From positions 1 to 64,000 of the forward strand of contig JAPDKE010000025.1 of NCBI GenBank assembly GCA_029258725.1: 64,000 nt of DNA, written 5' to 3'. The notes beneath the pieces are model-generated. The model had not been told where the DNA came from, did not search any database, and saw only the letters and a list, made by a program, of their open reading frames with translations. Within the stretch, counting starts at the first letter, position 1; each line of letters begins with the position of its first letter. Below, piece by piece: positions 50,790-58,845 of the stretch. The translations under genes were made by a program, and so were the position numbers. Source of the stretch: a bacterium. Lineage in GTDB: Bacteria; Hydrothermota; UBA3072; JAPDKE01.

Positions 50790-52178
50790 ATGGACAGGAA
50801 CAGAAAACTTTTCTTTATATCTCTTCCCTTTGTCTTTCTCATTTTTTTCTGTCTCAAAGATTTCCCCTTTTTACTCCTGGGGCTTTTCGCCCTGGGATTC
50901 ACCATACTCTGGGCAGCTGCAATTGCACGCCCCCCATTACTCTGGGCTCTTGTTGCTGCAATTTTTATTTCATTCCAGGCAGAGGTGAGTTCGGTAAAGC
51001 ATGAATTTATTCCAAGAATCCCCCATGAGGCAATGTTTTTGCTGGAATTGCTTCTCTTTATGAGTTTTTTACTATATCTTTATCGGGAAAGGGAAAGAAT
51101 CCAGGAAATCAAAAAAGAGGTATTCTCACATCGTGAATCCGCTCTCCTTTTCCTCTTTCTTCTTTTTGGGGTATGGGCAACCGCATGGGGGATGATGAGA
51201 GCCCATAAACTGGAAAGAATTCTGAGGGAGGCAGGTCATCTTGTAGGGTATATCTCTTTCTTTGTGATGATGCTTGCAGATAAAAAAGATCTTCCCATCT
51301 ACTGGTTCATCCTGCTTGGAGGGGTTCTGATTGCCGATGCAGAATATCTATACACTGCCTGCAAGTTAAGAAGCTATCTTTACCTCTGGGGAAGCAGAAT
51401 ATTCACAACCCAGATACAAATTTCCCTTCCTCTTTTTTCTCTGGGATACACTTTGTTTATATGGGGAAAAGGGAGAGAGAGATTGCTTGGAATAACCATG
51501 ATCTTTCTGTGTTTTCCCCTGGTTTTCCTTGGACAATCACGCGCACTCTGGATGTCCATGGGGGTTGCAGCTTTAGCCTCCACCATCCTGAGTTTCTTTG
51601 CAGAGGGAATTGAAAGAAAGAAAGGATGGCTCTTTATTCTTGGTTCTCTTATATTTATAGGAATAATAGTGTTCACCGGTCTTCATATGATAAGGGAAAG
51701 ACTGGGAGAGGAATTCTATCAGTCCATTGCCTTCCGCTTTGGGACTCTGAGGGAGATAGGCGCTGTTGGTTCATTCAAGGTGAGACTGGCAAATGTGCTT
51801 ACCTATTTCAGGCTTAAATTCAATCTCTGGTCCATCTTTCTCGGGTGGGGACTGGGAAACCCTATACAGCAAACCATACTCCTCATCACCCCCATATACT
51901 TTGTTGATACGTGGTACATAAACATACTCTGGAAGATGGGAGCACCCGCACTTGCAATTTTTCTTCTTTTTATCTTCCATGTGCTCAAAAAATTCCTTTA
52001 CTGGATGAAAACCGGAGAAAATACAGTATGGGCTCTTGGGTATGCAACCTTTATGGTGGTTCTCCTTTTTAATGGTTTTGCCACGGCATTGCTGAGCAGC
52101 AGACGGTGGATTCTCATATTTTCTGGAATTATAGGAATGGGATATGCATACTACCGTGAAAATAAATTTAGGCGATGA
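50790..52178 (+). CDS. O-antigen ligase/polymerase-like membrane protein
   Basis: A 462-residue protein with about 11-12 transmembrane segments and a longer periplasmic loop around residues 290-370 (REIGAVGSFKVRLANVLTYF, FLGWGLGNPIQQ), the layout and GWGLGN-type motif of the WaaL/Wzy O-antigen ligase family. The GQSRALWMSMG segment is also typical. Joins or polymerises lipid-linked glycans on the periplasmic face. It is far from the other polysaccharide genes and has its own leaderless-type promoter. Confidence 0.82.
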   Translation: MDRNRKLFFISLPFVFLIFFCLKDFPFLLLGLFALGFTILWAAAIARPPLLWALVAAIFISFQAEVSSVKHEFIPRIPHEAMFLLELLLFMSFLLYLYRERERIQEIKKEVFSHRESALLFLFLLFGVWATAWGMMRAHKLERILREAGHLVGYISFFVMMLADKKDLPIYWFILLGGVLIADAEYLYTACKLRSYLYLWGSRIFTTQIQISLPLFSLGYTLFIWGKGRERLLGITMIFLCFPLVFLGQSRALWMSMGVAALASTILSFFAEGIERKKGWLFILGSLIFIGIIVFTGLHMIRERLGEEFYQSIAFRFGTLREIGAVGSFKVRLANVLTYFRLKFNLWSIFLGWGLGNPIQQTILLITPIYFVDTWYINILWKMGAPALAIFLLFIFHVLKKFLYWMKTGENTVWALGYATFMVVLLFNGFATALLSSRRWILIFSGIIGMGYAYYRENKFRR

Positions 52179-52342
52179 ATCCTCCAAGATGCTGGAAGGA
52201 TATCCATATAATCAAATTTCAAAAGGCAGGCGCAAAAGCGGTTCTGTTTGAGATAGAAATCTTTTTAAACTGCATTCCCAGGAAATCCTGGAGTGAAAAA
52301 TCGGGGAGAGATAAAACTGCCCGGTGGTTTTTCAGGATGTAA
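52175..52342 (+). CDS. Small ORF coupled to O-antigen ligase gene
   Basis: 55 codons, ATG at 52175 in ATGA overlap with the stop of the upstream gene, running without a stop across the whole gap and 11 nt into the convergent nfi gene. The peptide is basic (MNPPRCWKDIHIIKFQKAGA at the start, WFFRM at the end), with no recognised motif or membrane segment. The coupled start and the filling of the gap are the only support; it could be a chance frame. Without it the 52179-52331 gap holds nothing recognised. Confidence 0.35.
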   Translation: MNPPRCWKDIHIIKFQKAGAKAVLFEIEIFLNCIPRKSWSEKSGRDKTARWFFRM

Positions 52343-52988
52343 AAATTTTTCTTTTCTTCCCTGCCTCAATATCCGCAAGCCTCAGAGGTTCGGGAATACG
52401 GTATTTTGAGGTTTTAAGAACAACTCTTCTTGAAGTTTCAAAGTCGATCCTGTGCCCCGGGGAAACAAAAACCGGTTTAACCCCATCCCGGGTCCTCACT
52501 GCCTCCCCCACCTTCTTCCCCTTATAAAAAACAGAACTCCATGAACCCCTTTCCTCTCCCGGTGGTTCATACTCACCAACAAGGAGATTTTTGGCACATC
52601 CTATAACCGGAACACCAAGAACAACCCCTGTATGGGAGGCAAGACCTGCACCCTCAGGATGCGCTATCCCGTGCCCATCTATAATAAGAACATCAGGCTT
52701 TACAAGAAGTTTCCTCCATGCAAGCAGGACAGGCTTTGCCTCCCTTAAAAAGAAAAATCCGGGAATGTACTGAAATTCTATCGGCGTCCTCACCCATACC
52801 TCCTCAACCACCTCTCCCTCCTTCATAACAACGCATACCCCATACGCATACTTCTCTCCAAATGCAACATCGCATCCCCCAATAAATTCTATTTTCCCGG
52901 TGTATGGAGCAATAATAACTCTCTTTCTTATACTTTCCTGTGCCCGCCTTATTCTTTCAGAAATTTTCCCCGAAAAGTCTCTCTCCAT
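52332..52988 (-). CDS. nfi: Endonuclease V
   Basis: A 218-residue Endo V: FIGGCDVAFGEKYAYG (catalytic Asp), IEFQYIPGFFFLREAKPVL (Glu), VLIIDGHGIAHPEGAGLASHTG (Asp), then VIGCAKNLLVGEYEPP and FVSPGHRIDFETS. All metal ligands are present. Cleaves DNA next to hypoxanthine and other deaminated bases (or inosine in RNA). Last gene of the hpf operon, starting 40 bp inside the GH3-like gene. Its presence there is probably positional. Confidence 0.95.
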   Translation of the reverse strand: MERDFSGKISERIRRAQESIRKRVIIAPYTGKIEFIGGCDVAFGEKYAYGVCVVMKEGEVVEEVWVRTPIEFQYIPGFFFLREAKPVLLAWRKLLVKPDVLIIDGHGIAHPEGAGLASHTGVVLGVPVIGCAKNLLVGEYEPPGEERGSWSSVFYKGKKVGEAVRTRDGVKPVFVSPGHRIDFETSRRVVLKTSKYRIPEPLRLADIEAGKKRKIFTS

Positions 52989-54502
52989 CCCTTCTCCTTT
53001 TCAAGAACCAGGGGCTTGATGTCTCCAAGTTTTTTACCCGATTTCACCTTTCTTTGAATGTATCTCTCCATTCCTCCCTTTTCTATAAGAAAGACCCTCA
53101 GAGGAGCAAGTTGACCGAGTTTTCTTGCATACCGATAGTGATAGTTTTCAGAAAGTTTTCGCTCAAGAAAATCCACAAAGCCCTGTGGAATATTGTCCGT
53201 CTCAATGAAAAGTGTGTAGAAGAGTTTTCCTTTATCTTCATCAGGGGCAAGGAAGTAAAAGGAGGAGGAAATGGAGAATTTATCAAGTGCCTCCTTTATA
53301 CTTTTCTCCACATGAAATGCATTGAGTTTCTCTCCCACCATGTCACATACCATCTCCTTTTCAACAAACTCCAGCATGGGAACACCTTTATAAAATCCCG
53401 TAACCTCAACCACATCTCCAAGCATGTACCTGTAAAGCCCTCCTCCGGTGGTTATAATCACTGAATACTTCTCTCCCTCCCTGAGTTCCCATGCAAAGTA
53501 ACTTTCACCGTTCTTTAAAAACTCAAAAAAGTGGGAATTGATTGAAAGAACATATCCATCCCTCCATGGAAATGTTACAAACCCCTCGGTGGCTATAAGT
53601 CCCTTTCCCTGTATCTCAACGCCCGGGAAAACTCTCTTTAATTCCGGCAGGAATCTGGATGCCCATCCCTGGGTCCAGCAACTTATAAGGGAGAGTCTTT
53701 TCCATATGAGGTCATATCTTTCCCTCTCCAGACACCTTTCCACCCACCTGGCTCTATCAGGCGAAAATTTCCGGAGTTCACTTAAAAGTTTTTCCCGGTA
53801 TTTCTTTATTCTCTCCAGCAGGAGAAGTAAAAACGATGGACTCCATACCGAAATGAGAACCAGGTTTTCCTCACGGAGGAGATAAAAAGCCGTGAGATAT
53901 AAAGCCTCCTCCAGATTGCGTGAAAGAATTGTTGAAGATGGAACAGCAAGGGTGGGTGAAATAAAGAATTTTCCAGCGTTACCGAGATAGGAGATATCCT
54001 CCCTGAATCCAACCGGTACCCTGCATCGCTTTTCATATCCTGAAAGAGGCGTTATCGCCCAGTATGACTTTCCTGCAAGCAGGCCGGGTCTTTTTGTATA
54101 GAGGGTATATATCCACGGAGAAATTCCAGAGAGGAATTCACGGTGGAGGGAAGGGGTATATGGAATGAGTTTTGATGGAGCAGTGCTCCCTCCTGTGGGT
54201 TCAAGCAAAAGAACCTTCTCCCGCGTAAGAACCTGCTTTTCCCCCCTGCATATTTTTTCTATGTAGGGAGCGTAAAATTTGTATGAGGTTAGAGGGACCT
54301 TTTTTCTGTAATCCTCCGGGCTGTTTATCTTCTCAAATCCGAACAGCCTTCCTATCTCGGTATCCCGGTTTCTTTTAATTATCCTTAAAAGGATGGATGT
54401 CTGGGTCTTTTTTAAATCCTCGCATCCCCTGAGAAACCTGAGATAGGAAGGATAGCAGGATAAAACCCAGAGAGAATTGCATGCAAAAACCACACCCTTC
54501 AT
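52949..54502 (-). CDS. GH3-family acyl-acid amido synthetase
   Basis: A 517-residue ANL-superfamily protein of the GH3 type known from plant auxin conjugation. ATP-binding P-loop region LLEPTGGSTAPSKLIPYT at ~95-112, IATEGFVTFPWRDGYVLS, VIITTGGGLYRYMLGDVVEVTG and a C-terminal KSIKEALDKF region. GH3 enzymes adenylate a carboxylic acid and pass it to an amine, usually an amino acid; bacterial homologues are mostly uncharacterised. It is bounded by a GNAT gene (4-nt overlap) and nfi. The pairing with two GNATs and three radical SAM genes suggests a small-molecule or lipid pathway. Confidence 0.85.
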   Translation of the reverse strand: MKGVVFACNSLWVLSCYPSYLRFLRGCEDLKKTQTSILLRIIKRNRDTEIGRLFGFEKINSPEDYRKKVPLTSYKFYAPYIEKICRGEKQVLTREKVLLLEPTGGSTAPSKLIPYTPSLHREFLSGISPWIYTLYTKRPGLLAGKSYWAITPLSGYEKRCRVPVGFREDISYLGNAGKFFISPTLAVPSSTILSRNLEEALYLTAFYLLREENLVLISVWSPSFLLLLLERIKKYREKLLSELRKFSPDRARWVERCLERERYDLIWKRLSLISCWTQGWASRFLPELKRVFPGVEIQGKGLIATEGFVTFPWRDGYVLSINSHFFEFLKNGESYFAWELREGEKYSVIITTGGGLYRYMLGDVVEVTGFYKGVPMLEFVEKEMVCDMVGEKLNAFHVEKSIKEALDKFSISSSFYFLAPDEDKGKLFYTLFIETDNIPQGFVDFLERKLSENYHYRYARKLGQLAPLRVFLIEKGGMERYIQRKVKSGKKLGDIKPLVLEKEKGWRETFRGKFLKE

Positions 54503-55182
54503 TCCACCATCCTTTTTCCGTACCGGGTGAGATTCTCCCGGGAGACCCTTGCAATACAGGCGAGTTCTTCCCCTTCGGTATAATACGGATTTTTCTCAAG
54601 GAAAAACCTCACGTGAGGGTCCCGTCTCACCCTCTCACTCACCCCCCTCCATTTTTCCTTCAATCTCTCCTTTCTTCTTTTTATAACCCCTGTTTCATCG
54701 TCGTATTCGGCAGGAAAAAGCATCTCTCCCATGATCCGGATGAGTTTCCTTTCAAAAGGGGGAGTGGGAGCATCATACCTGGGGTAGAACTCATTGAAGA
54801 AAAGGGGAAGGAGTCTATAGGTCCGGTATCCCATGGATATGAGAAACCAGTAAAGGGGAATATCTTCTTCCATCAGTGGACGGATAAAACCTCCAAACGT
54901 CCTGAAGAGGGCGAGTTCCTGCCAGTGTTCTCTTTCCACAATCGTATCCCCTGAATATATTACCCTTACATCCTTTCCATCCACATTTACGTGATAGAGG
55001 GCAATGGTTGTGAATCCATGGAGTTCTCCTGCCTCTTCAATCAAGATAACATACTCCTTTTTCTCAAGGTCTCTGGTGAAATTCTCAAGGGTGGTATTTT
55101 CAAAATACTCACAGAAGATCCCGAACATCCTTTTTATATCCCTTTCATCCAGTTCCTGGACCTTTACAATCCTTCCCTTCAT
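54499..55182 (-). CDS. GNAT-like acyltransferase (second of pair)
   Basis: A 227-residue protein with a GNAT-like N-terminal half (ERDIKRMFGIFCEYFENTTLE, VILIEEAGELHGFTTIALY, GDTIVEREHWQELALFRTFGGFI). WFLISMGYRTYRLLPLFFNEFYPR is a distinctive conserved stretch. The pantetheine-binding Q/RxxGxG/A loop is not obvious, so acetyl-CoA use is uncertain. ATG 55182 follows the previous gene in ATGA overlap; the longer frame from 55236 is not needed. Placed between another GNAT and the GH3 enzyme. Confidence 0.62.
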   Translation of the reverse strand: MKGRIVKVQELDERDIKRMFGIFCEYFENTTLENFTRDLEKKEYVILIEEAGELHGFTTIALYHVNVDGKDVRVIYSGDTIVEREHWQELALFRTFGGFIRPLMEEDIPLYWFLISMGYRTYRLLPLFFNEFYPRYDAPTPPFERKLIRIMGEMLFPAEYDDETGVIKRRKERLKEKWRGVSERVRRDPHVRFFLEKNPYYTEGEELACIARVSRENLTRYGKRMVE

Positions 55183-56252
55183 AGTATTGCCACCTCCGGA
55201 TAGGGAATTCCCTTTTTTATTTCGGGTCTTTCCCATGCAACCATATAAAGTTTTGCAGGGTATATTTCCTTTCTCAGCCCTTTCAGGACCCGCAGCAATG
55301 GATCATCGGGGGAAAATGCAATGACAAAGTAGGAGTATTTTCCCACAGCATCGTTGTGGAGTCTGGAAAGAAGAGAATAGAATACCCGTGGGTCATCCTC
55401 ATCCACTGCTGGAAAACAGGCATAGAAAAAATTGAGCACGGAACCAGGTGGAGGAAGCACAGGATAACCTGTAATTTTTGCAAACGTATTGTATAACGGT
55501 CTTATACCCCTCATCCATCCTCTGTATCCCTCTATCCTGAACTGCCTGAAATCTCTCTGATCCCATTTTCCAAGGACTCCAGCCACCTTCCCACTCTTTA
55601 TGGCGACATAAAAGTTATCCGGGGAAAGACCGTATAAAAGAGGAGTGCCAAAATCTTCGGGAGTATAATAGGGATAGAATTCTCTCCTTTTCCCGTTTCT
55701 CTGAATGCATAGCACAATATCATCCAGCATGTTCTCACTGCCTCTCACAACCTCCACATCTCCCTCCTTTATTCTTTTTTTGAGAAAGACCGCATGGGTT
55801 ATGTAACTTCCATATTCAAAGAATTCAGGAAGAATTCCTTTTCCCTTTACCATTCTGTAGGCATAACTGTTCCCCTCAATGAGACTTACAAGGTAAAAAG
55901 GGACGGGATCTTTTTCGTGCAGTTTTTTAAGAAAAAGAAGCCCTTTAAAAAATGCCGGGCTTCCGCGATACTCCCTTCTCACCCTCAGTGTGCTCAGGTA
56001 TCCTATCTCTCTCACCTCACCATTTAACCACACCTTTCTCTTTGCCCTGGTGATGGTCCCTGCTATCTTTTTATTTTCCTTATCCTCCGCAACCAGCACC
56101 TGAACAGAGTATCCCTCAATAAATGCGCCCCGGAAGAAGGTGGGTCTCCTCGCATAAACCATCTCAATCCCACCCTCAAGGGACACCTCCTCCACTATTT
56201 CCATGAGTTCTTCATCATCCCTTTCCGTGGCAGGTCTTATCTCTATCTCCAT
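55179..56252 (-). CDS. GNAT-family acyltransferase (first of pair)
   Basis: A 357-residue protein. N-terminal GNAT domain ~1-130: IEIRPATERDDEELMEIVEE, VQVLVAEDKENKKIAGTI, and motif A YLSTLRVRREYRGSPAFFKGL. The C-terminal half contains a second GNAT-like unit (NFYVAIKSGKVAGVLGKWDQ, VGKYSYFVIAFSPDDPLLR), so a tandem GNAT fold is likely. Substrate unknown. Overlaps the third radical SAM gene by 10 bp and the second GNAT gene by 4. Confidence 0.75.
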   Translation of the reverse strand: MEIEIRPATERDDEELMEIVEEVSLEGGIEMVYARRPTFFRGAFIEGYSVQVLVAEDKENKKIAGTITRAKRKVWLNGEVREIGYLSTLRVRREYRGSPAFFKGLLFLKKLHEKDPVPFYLVSLIEGNSYAYRMVKGKGILPEFFEYGSYITHAVFLKKRIKEGDVEVVRGSENMLDDIVLCIQRNGKRREFYPYYTPEDFGTPLLYGLSPDNFYVAIKSGKVAGVLGKWDQRDFRQFRIEGYRGWMRGIRPLYNTFAKITGYPVLPPPGSVLNFFYACFPAVDEDDPRVFYSLLSRLHNDAVGKYSYFVIAFSPDDPLLRVLKGLRKEIYPAKLYMVAWERPEIKKGIPYPEVAIL

Positions 56253-57511
56253 CCTCTCCTCACATCAAAGGCTGCAAGCATGTTGATAACAATACCCGTA
56301 AAAACCGCAAACGTGTCCTGAGTGCGCGCAATCTCCAGAATTCTCCTTATAATGGAAGGAAGCGAATACATCCTCTCCCTTGCGCATCTGCATAGTCTTT
56401 CCAGTTCCTCTCTTCCCATTCTTTCAGGTTCAAAAAATACCCTTCCAGGAAAGGCGTTCCTTTTCAGCCACCATTTTTCATGAACCCTCCTTTCCTTCCT
56501 CAATTTTTCATACACCGGGGTTCCTGGATAGGGTATAAGCACATTGAATCCAACAACTGCAACCGGAAACCTTTCAAGCAATTTCATGGTCTCCTTTACT
56601 GTCTCCACCGTATCATCACCATATCCAAATATAAACGATGCAAATACCGGAATTCTCATCTCCCTCAATCTTGCAAGGTAATACTCCACCTCCTTCCTTA
56701 TCCATCCTTTCCCCATCTCTCTCCTTGAGAGGGAACTTACTGATTCAAACCCCACAAGAACCCCAAGACATCCGCTCCTTTTCAGGAGCAAAAGAAACTC
56801 CCTATCGTCAAGCATTCTCACGTCCACCTGTGCAAGCCATCTCTTCTTTAAGGGAATTATTCTTTCAAGCAAATTTTTTGCATGTTCAGGACTGGAAGTG
56901 AAGTTATCATCCGTAAAAAGAATTATTTTTCTTTTTATTCTTTTCAACTCCTCCACCACCTCCTCCACAGGTCTCTCCTTTCTCTGGGGATAGAGTTTCC
57001 AGGTGCAGCAGAAATTGCATCGGTACCTGCATCCCCTTCCTGTCTCAACAAGAGATACCGGAAGGTATGACTTCCCGCGGAAGATGCTTCTGTCAGGAAA
57101 TATTCCCGAAAGGTCGTTAACAGGCTTTCTGTAAATTCCTTTTAGCCTTCCGCGTGCTGCATCCTCTACAACCTCCCTCCATACTCCCTCTGCCTCACCA
57201 ATAACCACCCCATCTGCATGTTCAAGCGCCTCCTCAGGCACAAGGGTGGGATGTGCTCCCCCCATAACCACTTTCTTTCCTCTTCTTCTGAATTCATCCG
57301 CAAGTTCATAAGCCCTTCCTGCACTGAAGGTATCCACAGAAAAGGCTATGAGGTCCCCATCATCAAAAGAAACCCTTTCTATACGATCATCATAAAACGC
57401 AATCTCCACATGAGGAGGGGTAAGGGATTTAAGAACGGCAATGGAAAGAGGTTCAATGGTCCAGGATGTCTTTTTCCCGGTAAGAGAAGGCTTTATAAAA
57501 ACAACCTTCAT
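56243..57511 (-). CDS. B12-binding-domain radical SAM enzyme (third of three)
   Basis: A 422-residue enzyme. N-terminal cobalamin-binding-type domain (MKVVFIKPSL start, VVMGGAHPTLVPEEALEHAD, GVVIGEAEGVW), then a radical SAM core with VETGRGCRYRCNFC at ~155 (CxxxCxxC for the 4Fe-4S cluster), ILFTDDNF, LVGFESVSSLSRREM, FIFGYGDDTVETVKET and IPYPGTPVYEKLRKE. C-terminal helical tail with AFPGRVFFEPERMG. Paralogue of the next two genes, with ATGA-type overlap. Class B-like methylation or another radical rearrangement is possible; substrate unknown. Confidence 0.9.
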   Translation of the reverse strand: MKVVFIKPSLTGKKTSWTIEPLSIAVLKSLTPPHVEIAFYDDRIERVSFDDGDLIAFSVDTFSAGRAYELADEFRRRGKKVVMGGAHPTLVPEEALEHADGVVIGEAEGVWREVVEDAARGRLKGIYRKPVNDLSGIFPDRSIFRGKSYLPVSLVETGRGCRYRCNFCCTWKLYPQRKERPVEEVVEELKRIKRKIILFTDDNFTSSPEHAKNLLERIIPLKKRWLAQVDVRMLDDREFLLLLKRSGCLGVLVGFESVSSLSRREMGKGWIRKEVEYYLARLREMRIPVFASFIFGYGDDTVETVKETMKLLERFPVAVVGFNVLIPYPGTPVYEKLRKERRVHEKWWLKRNAFPGRVFFEPERMGREELERLCRCARERMYSLPSIIRRILEIARTQDTFAVFTGIVINMLAAFDVRRGWR

Positions 57512-58845
57512 TTTTTCCCTGTATCCAGGTTCTTACCAAGCGGGAGTCCCTGCCTTCTCTCAAATTCCTTTTTTCCAAAAAGATTCTGGGTGAGGAAGAG
57601 GAATCCCATGAAGGGATTTTTAAACACCTCCGGATTCCCGAGAAATCTCCGGAGTATCCCGGAGGAGGAGAAGAAAACCCTTCTTGCATAATAGCATCCC
57701 TCTCTCAATTCCTCAGGGGATAACCTCCAGGGTTTGAATGCAACATCCCCAAATCTGTAACCATCATCAAGCCACCATTTTCGGTATATAAGTCTTCCCT
57801 CCTTTTCAAGCATTGAGTAAAGAGGGGTTCCGGGGAAAGGAACAAGATGATTGAAGGCAGCAATGAGGAATCTTTCCCTGAGTGCAAAATCCAGTGTTCT
57901 TTTTATTGTATCCATATCATCGTGAGGATATCCAAAAACAAAGGTTGCGTAAATAAATATCCCGCTTGAATGTATCCTTTTAATAAGTTCATGGTAGTCA
58001 CCAAGACTCATATTCCATCGTTTGTTCATCGCCTCAAGATTCTCTGGATTGAGCGATTCAAACCCTATGAGCAACACCTTGCATCCACTTTTTGCAAGCA
58101 CATCCAGAAGTTTTGGAAACTTTGCCACGAGTACCGTTGCCTGCGCAGCCCATCTTATTTTCAGGGGAATGAGCTCCCCTGCCAGTTTCTCCAGCCATGC
58201 GGGTTCAACTGCAAGGTTATCGTCCACAAAAAACACATTCTTCGCTCCTGACCGTTCAATCTCCTCCACCACCTTTTTTATATCCTTTTTTCTCCTTGTT
58301 CTTTCATAAAAAACAGAAACAGAACAGAAGTTGCACGCAAACCTGCATCCTCTTCCCGTCTCAACCAGGGTAATGGGGAGGTATTTTCTTTTCCCATTTA
58401 TGGACCTGTCCGGGAACACACCCTCCATTGGAAGTCTCTTTCCACGATAAACCTTTCTGAGTCTTTTTTTCCTTGCATCCTCAATTATCCTTTCCCATAC
58501 CCCTTCAGCCTCCCCTATCAATATCGCATCTGCATATTCCTTTGCCTCGGATGGAACAAGTGTGGGATGATATCCTCCCAGAATAACGGGTATTCCTCTC
58601 TTCCTGAACTCCGATGCTATGAAATATGCCCTCTTTGCAGTATACGTCTCAACAGTTATTGCAACAAGGTCCGTTTTTGTATCATAGTCAATATGTTCTA
58701 TCCTGTCATCAAAAAATTCCTTCTCAACATCAGGAGGGGTAAGAGAGGAGAGGGTCTGAATGTTAAGGGGCTCCATCTTCCAGGAGTCCACATAGGTATC
58801 GTTTTCCTTCTTGCCCACAGCGGGAAGGATGAAGGTAACCTTCAT
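57508..58845 (-). CDS. B12-binding-domain radical SAM enzyme (second of three)
   Basis: A 445-residue enzyme: cobalamin-type domain (VILGGYHPTLVPSEAKEYAD), radical SAM core with VETGRGCRFACNFC at ~161, VFFVDDNLAVEPAWLEKL, LIGFESLNPENLEAMNKRW, FVFGYPHDDMDTIKRT and VPFPGTPLYSMLEKEGR. ATG 58845 lies in ATGA overlap with the first radical SAM gene and matches the family N-terminus MKVTFILPAVG; the frame open to 58974 is only that gene in another frame. Closest in layout to the third copy. Confidence 0.9.
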   Translation of the reverse strand: MKVTFILPAVGKKENDTYVDSWKMEPLNIQTLSSLTPPDVEKEFFDDRIEHIDYDTKTDLVAITVETYTAKRAYFIASEFRKRGIPVILGGYHPTLVPSEAKEYADAILIGEAEGVWERIIEDARKKRLRKVYRGKRLPMEGVFPDRSINGKRKYLPITLVETGRGCRFACNFCSVSVFYERTRRKKDIKKVVEEIERSGAKNVFFVDDNLAVEPAWLEKLAGELIPLKIRWAAQATVLVAKFPKLLDVLAKSGCKVLLIGFESLNPENLEAMNKRWNMSLGDYHELIKRIHSSGIFIYATFVFGYPHDDMDTIKRTLDFALRERFLIAAFNHLVPFPGTPLYSMLEKEGRLIYRKWWLDDGYRFGDVAFKPWRLSPEELREGCYYARRVFFSSSGILRRFLGNPEVFKNPFMGFLFLTQNLFGKKEFERRQGLPLGKNLDTGKK

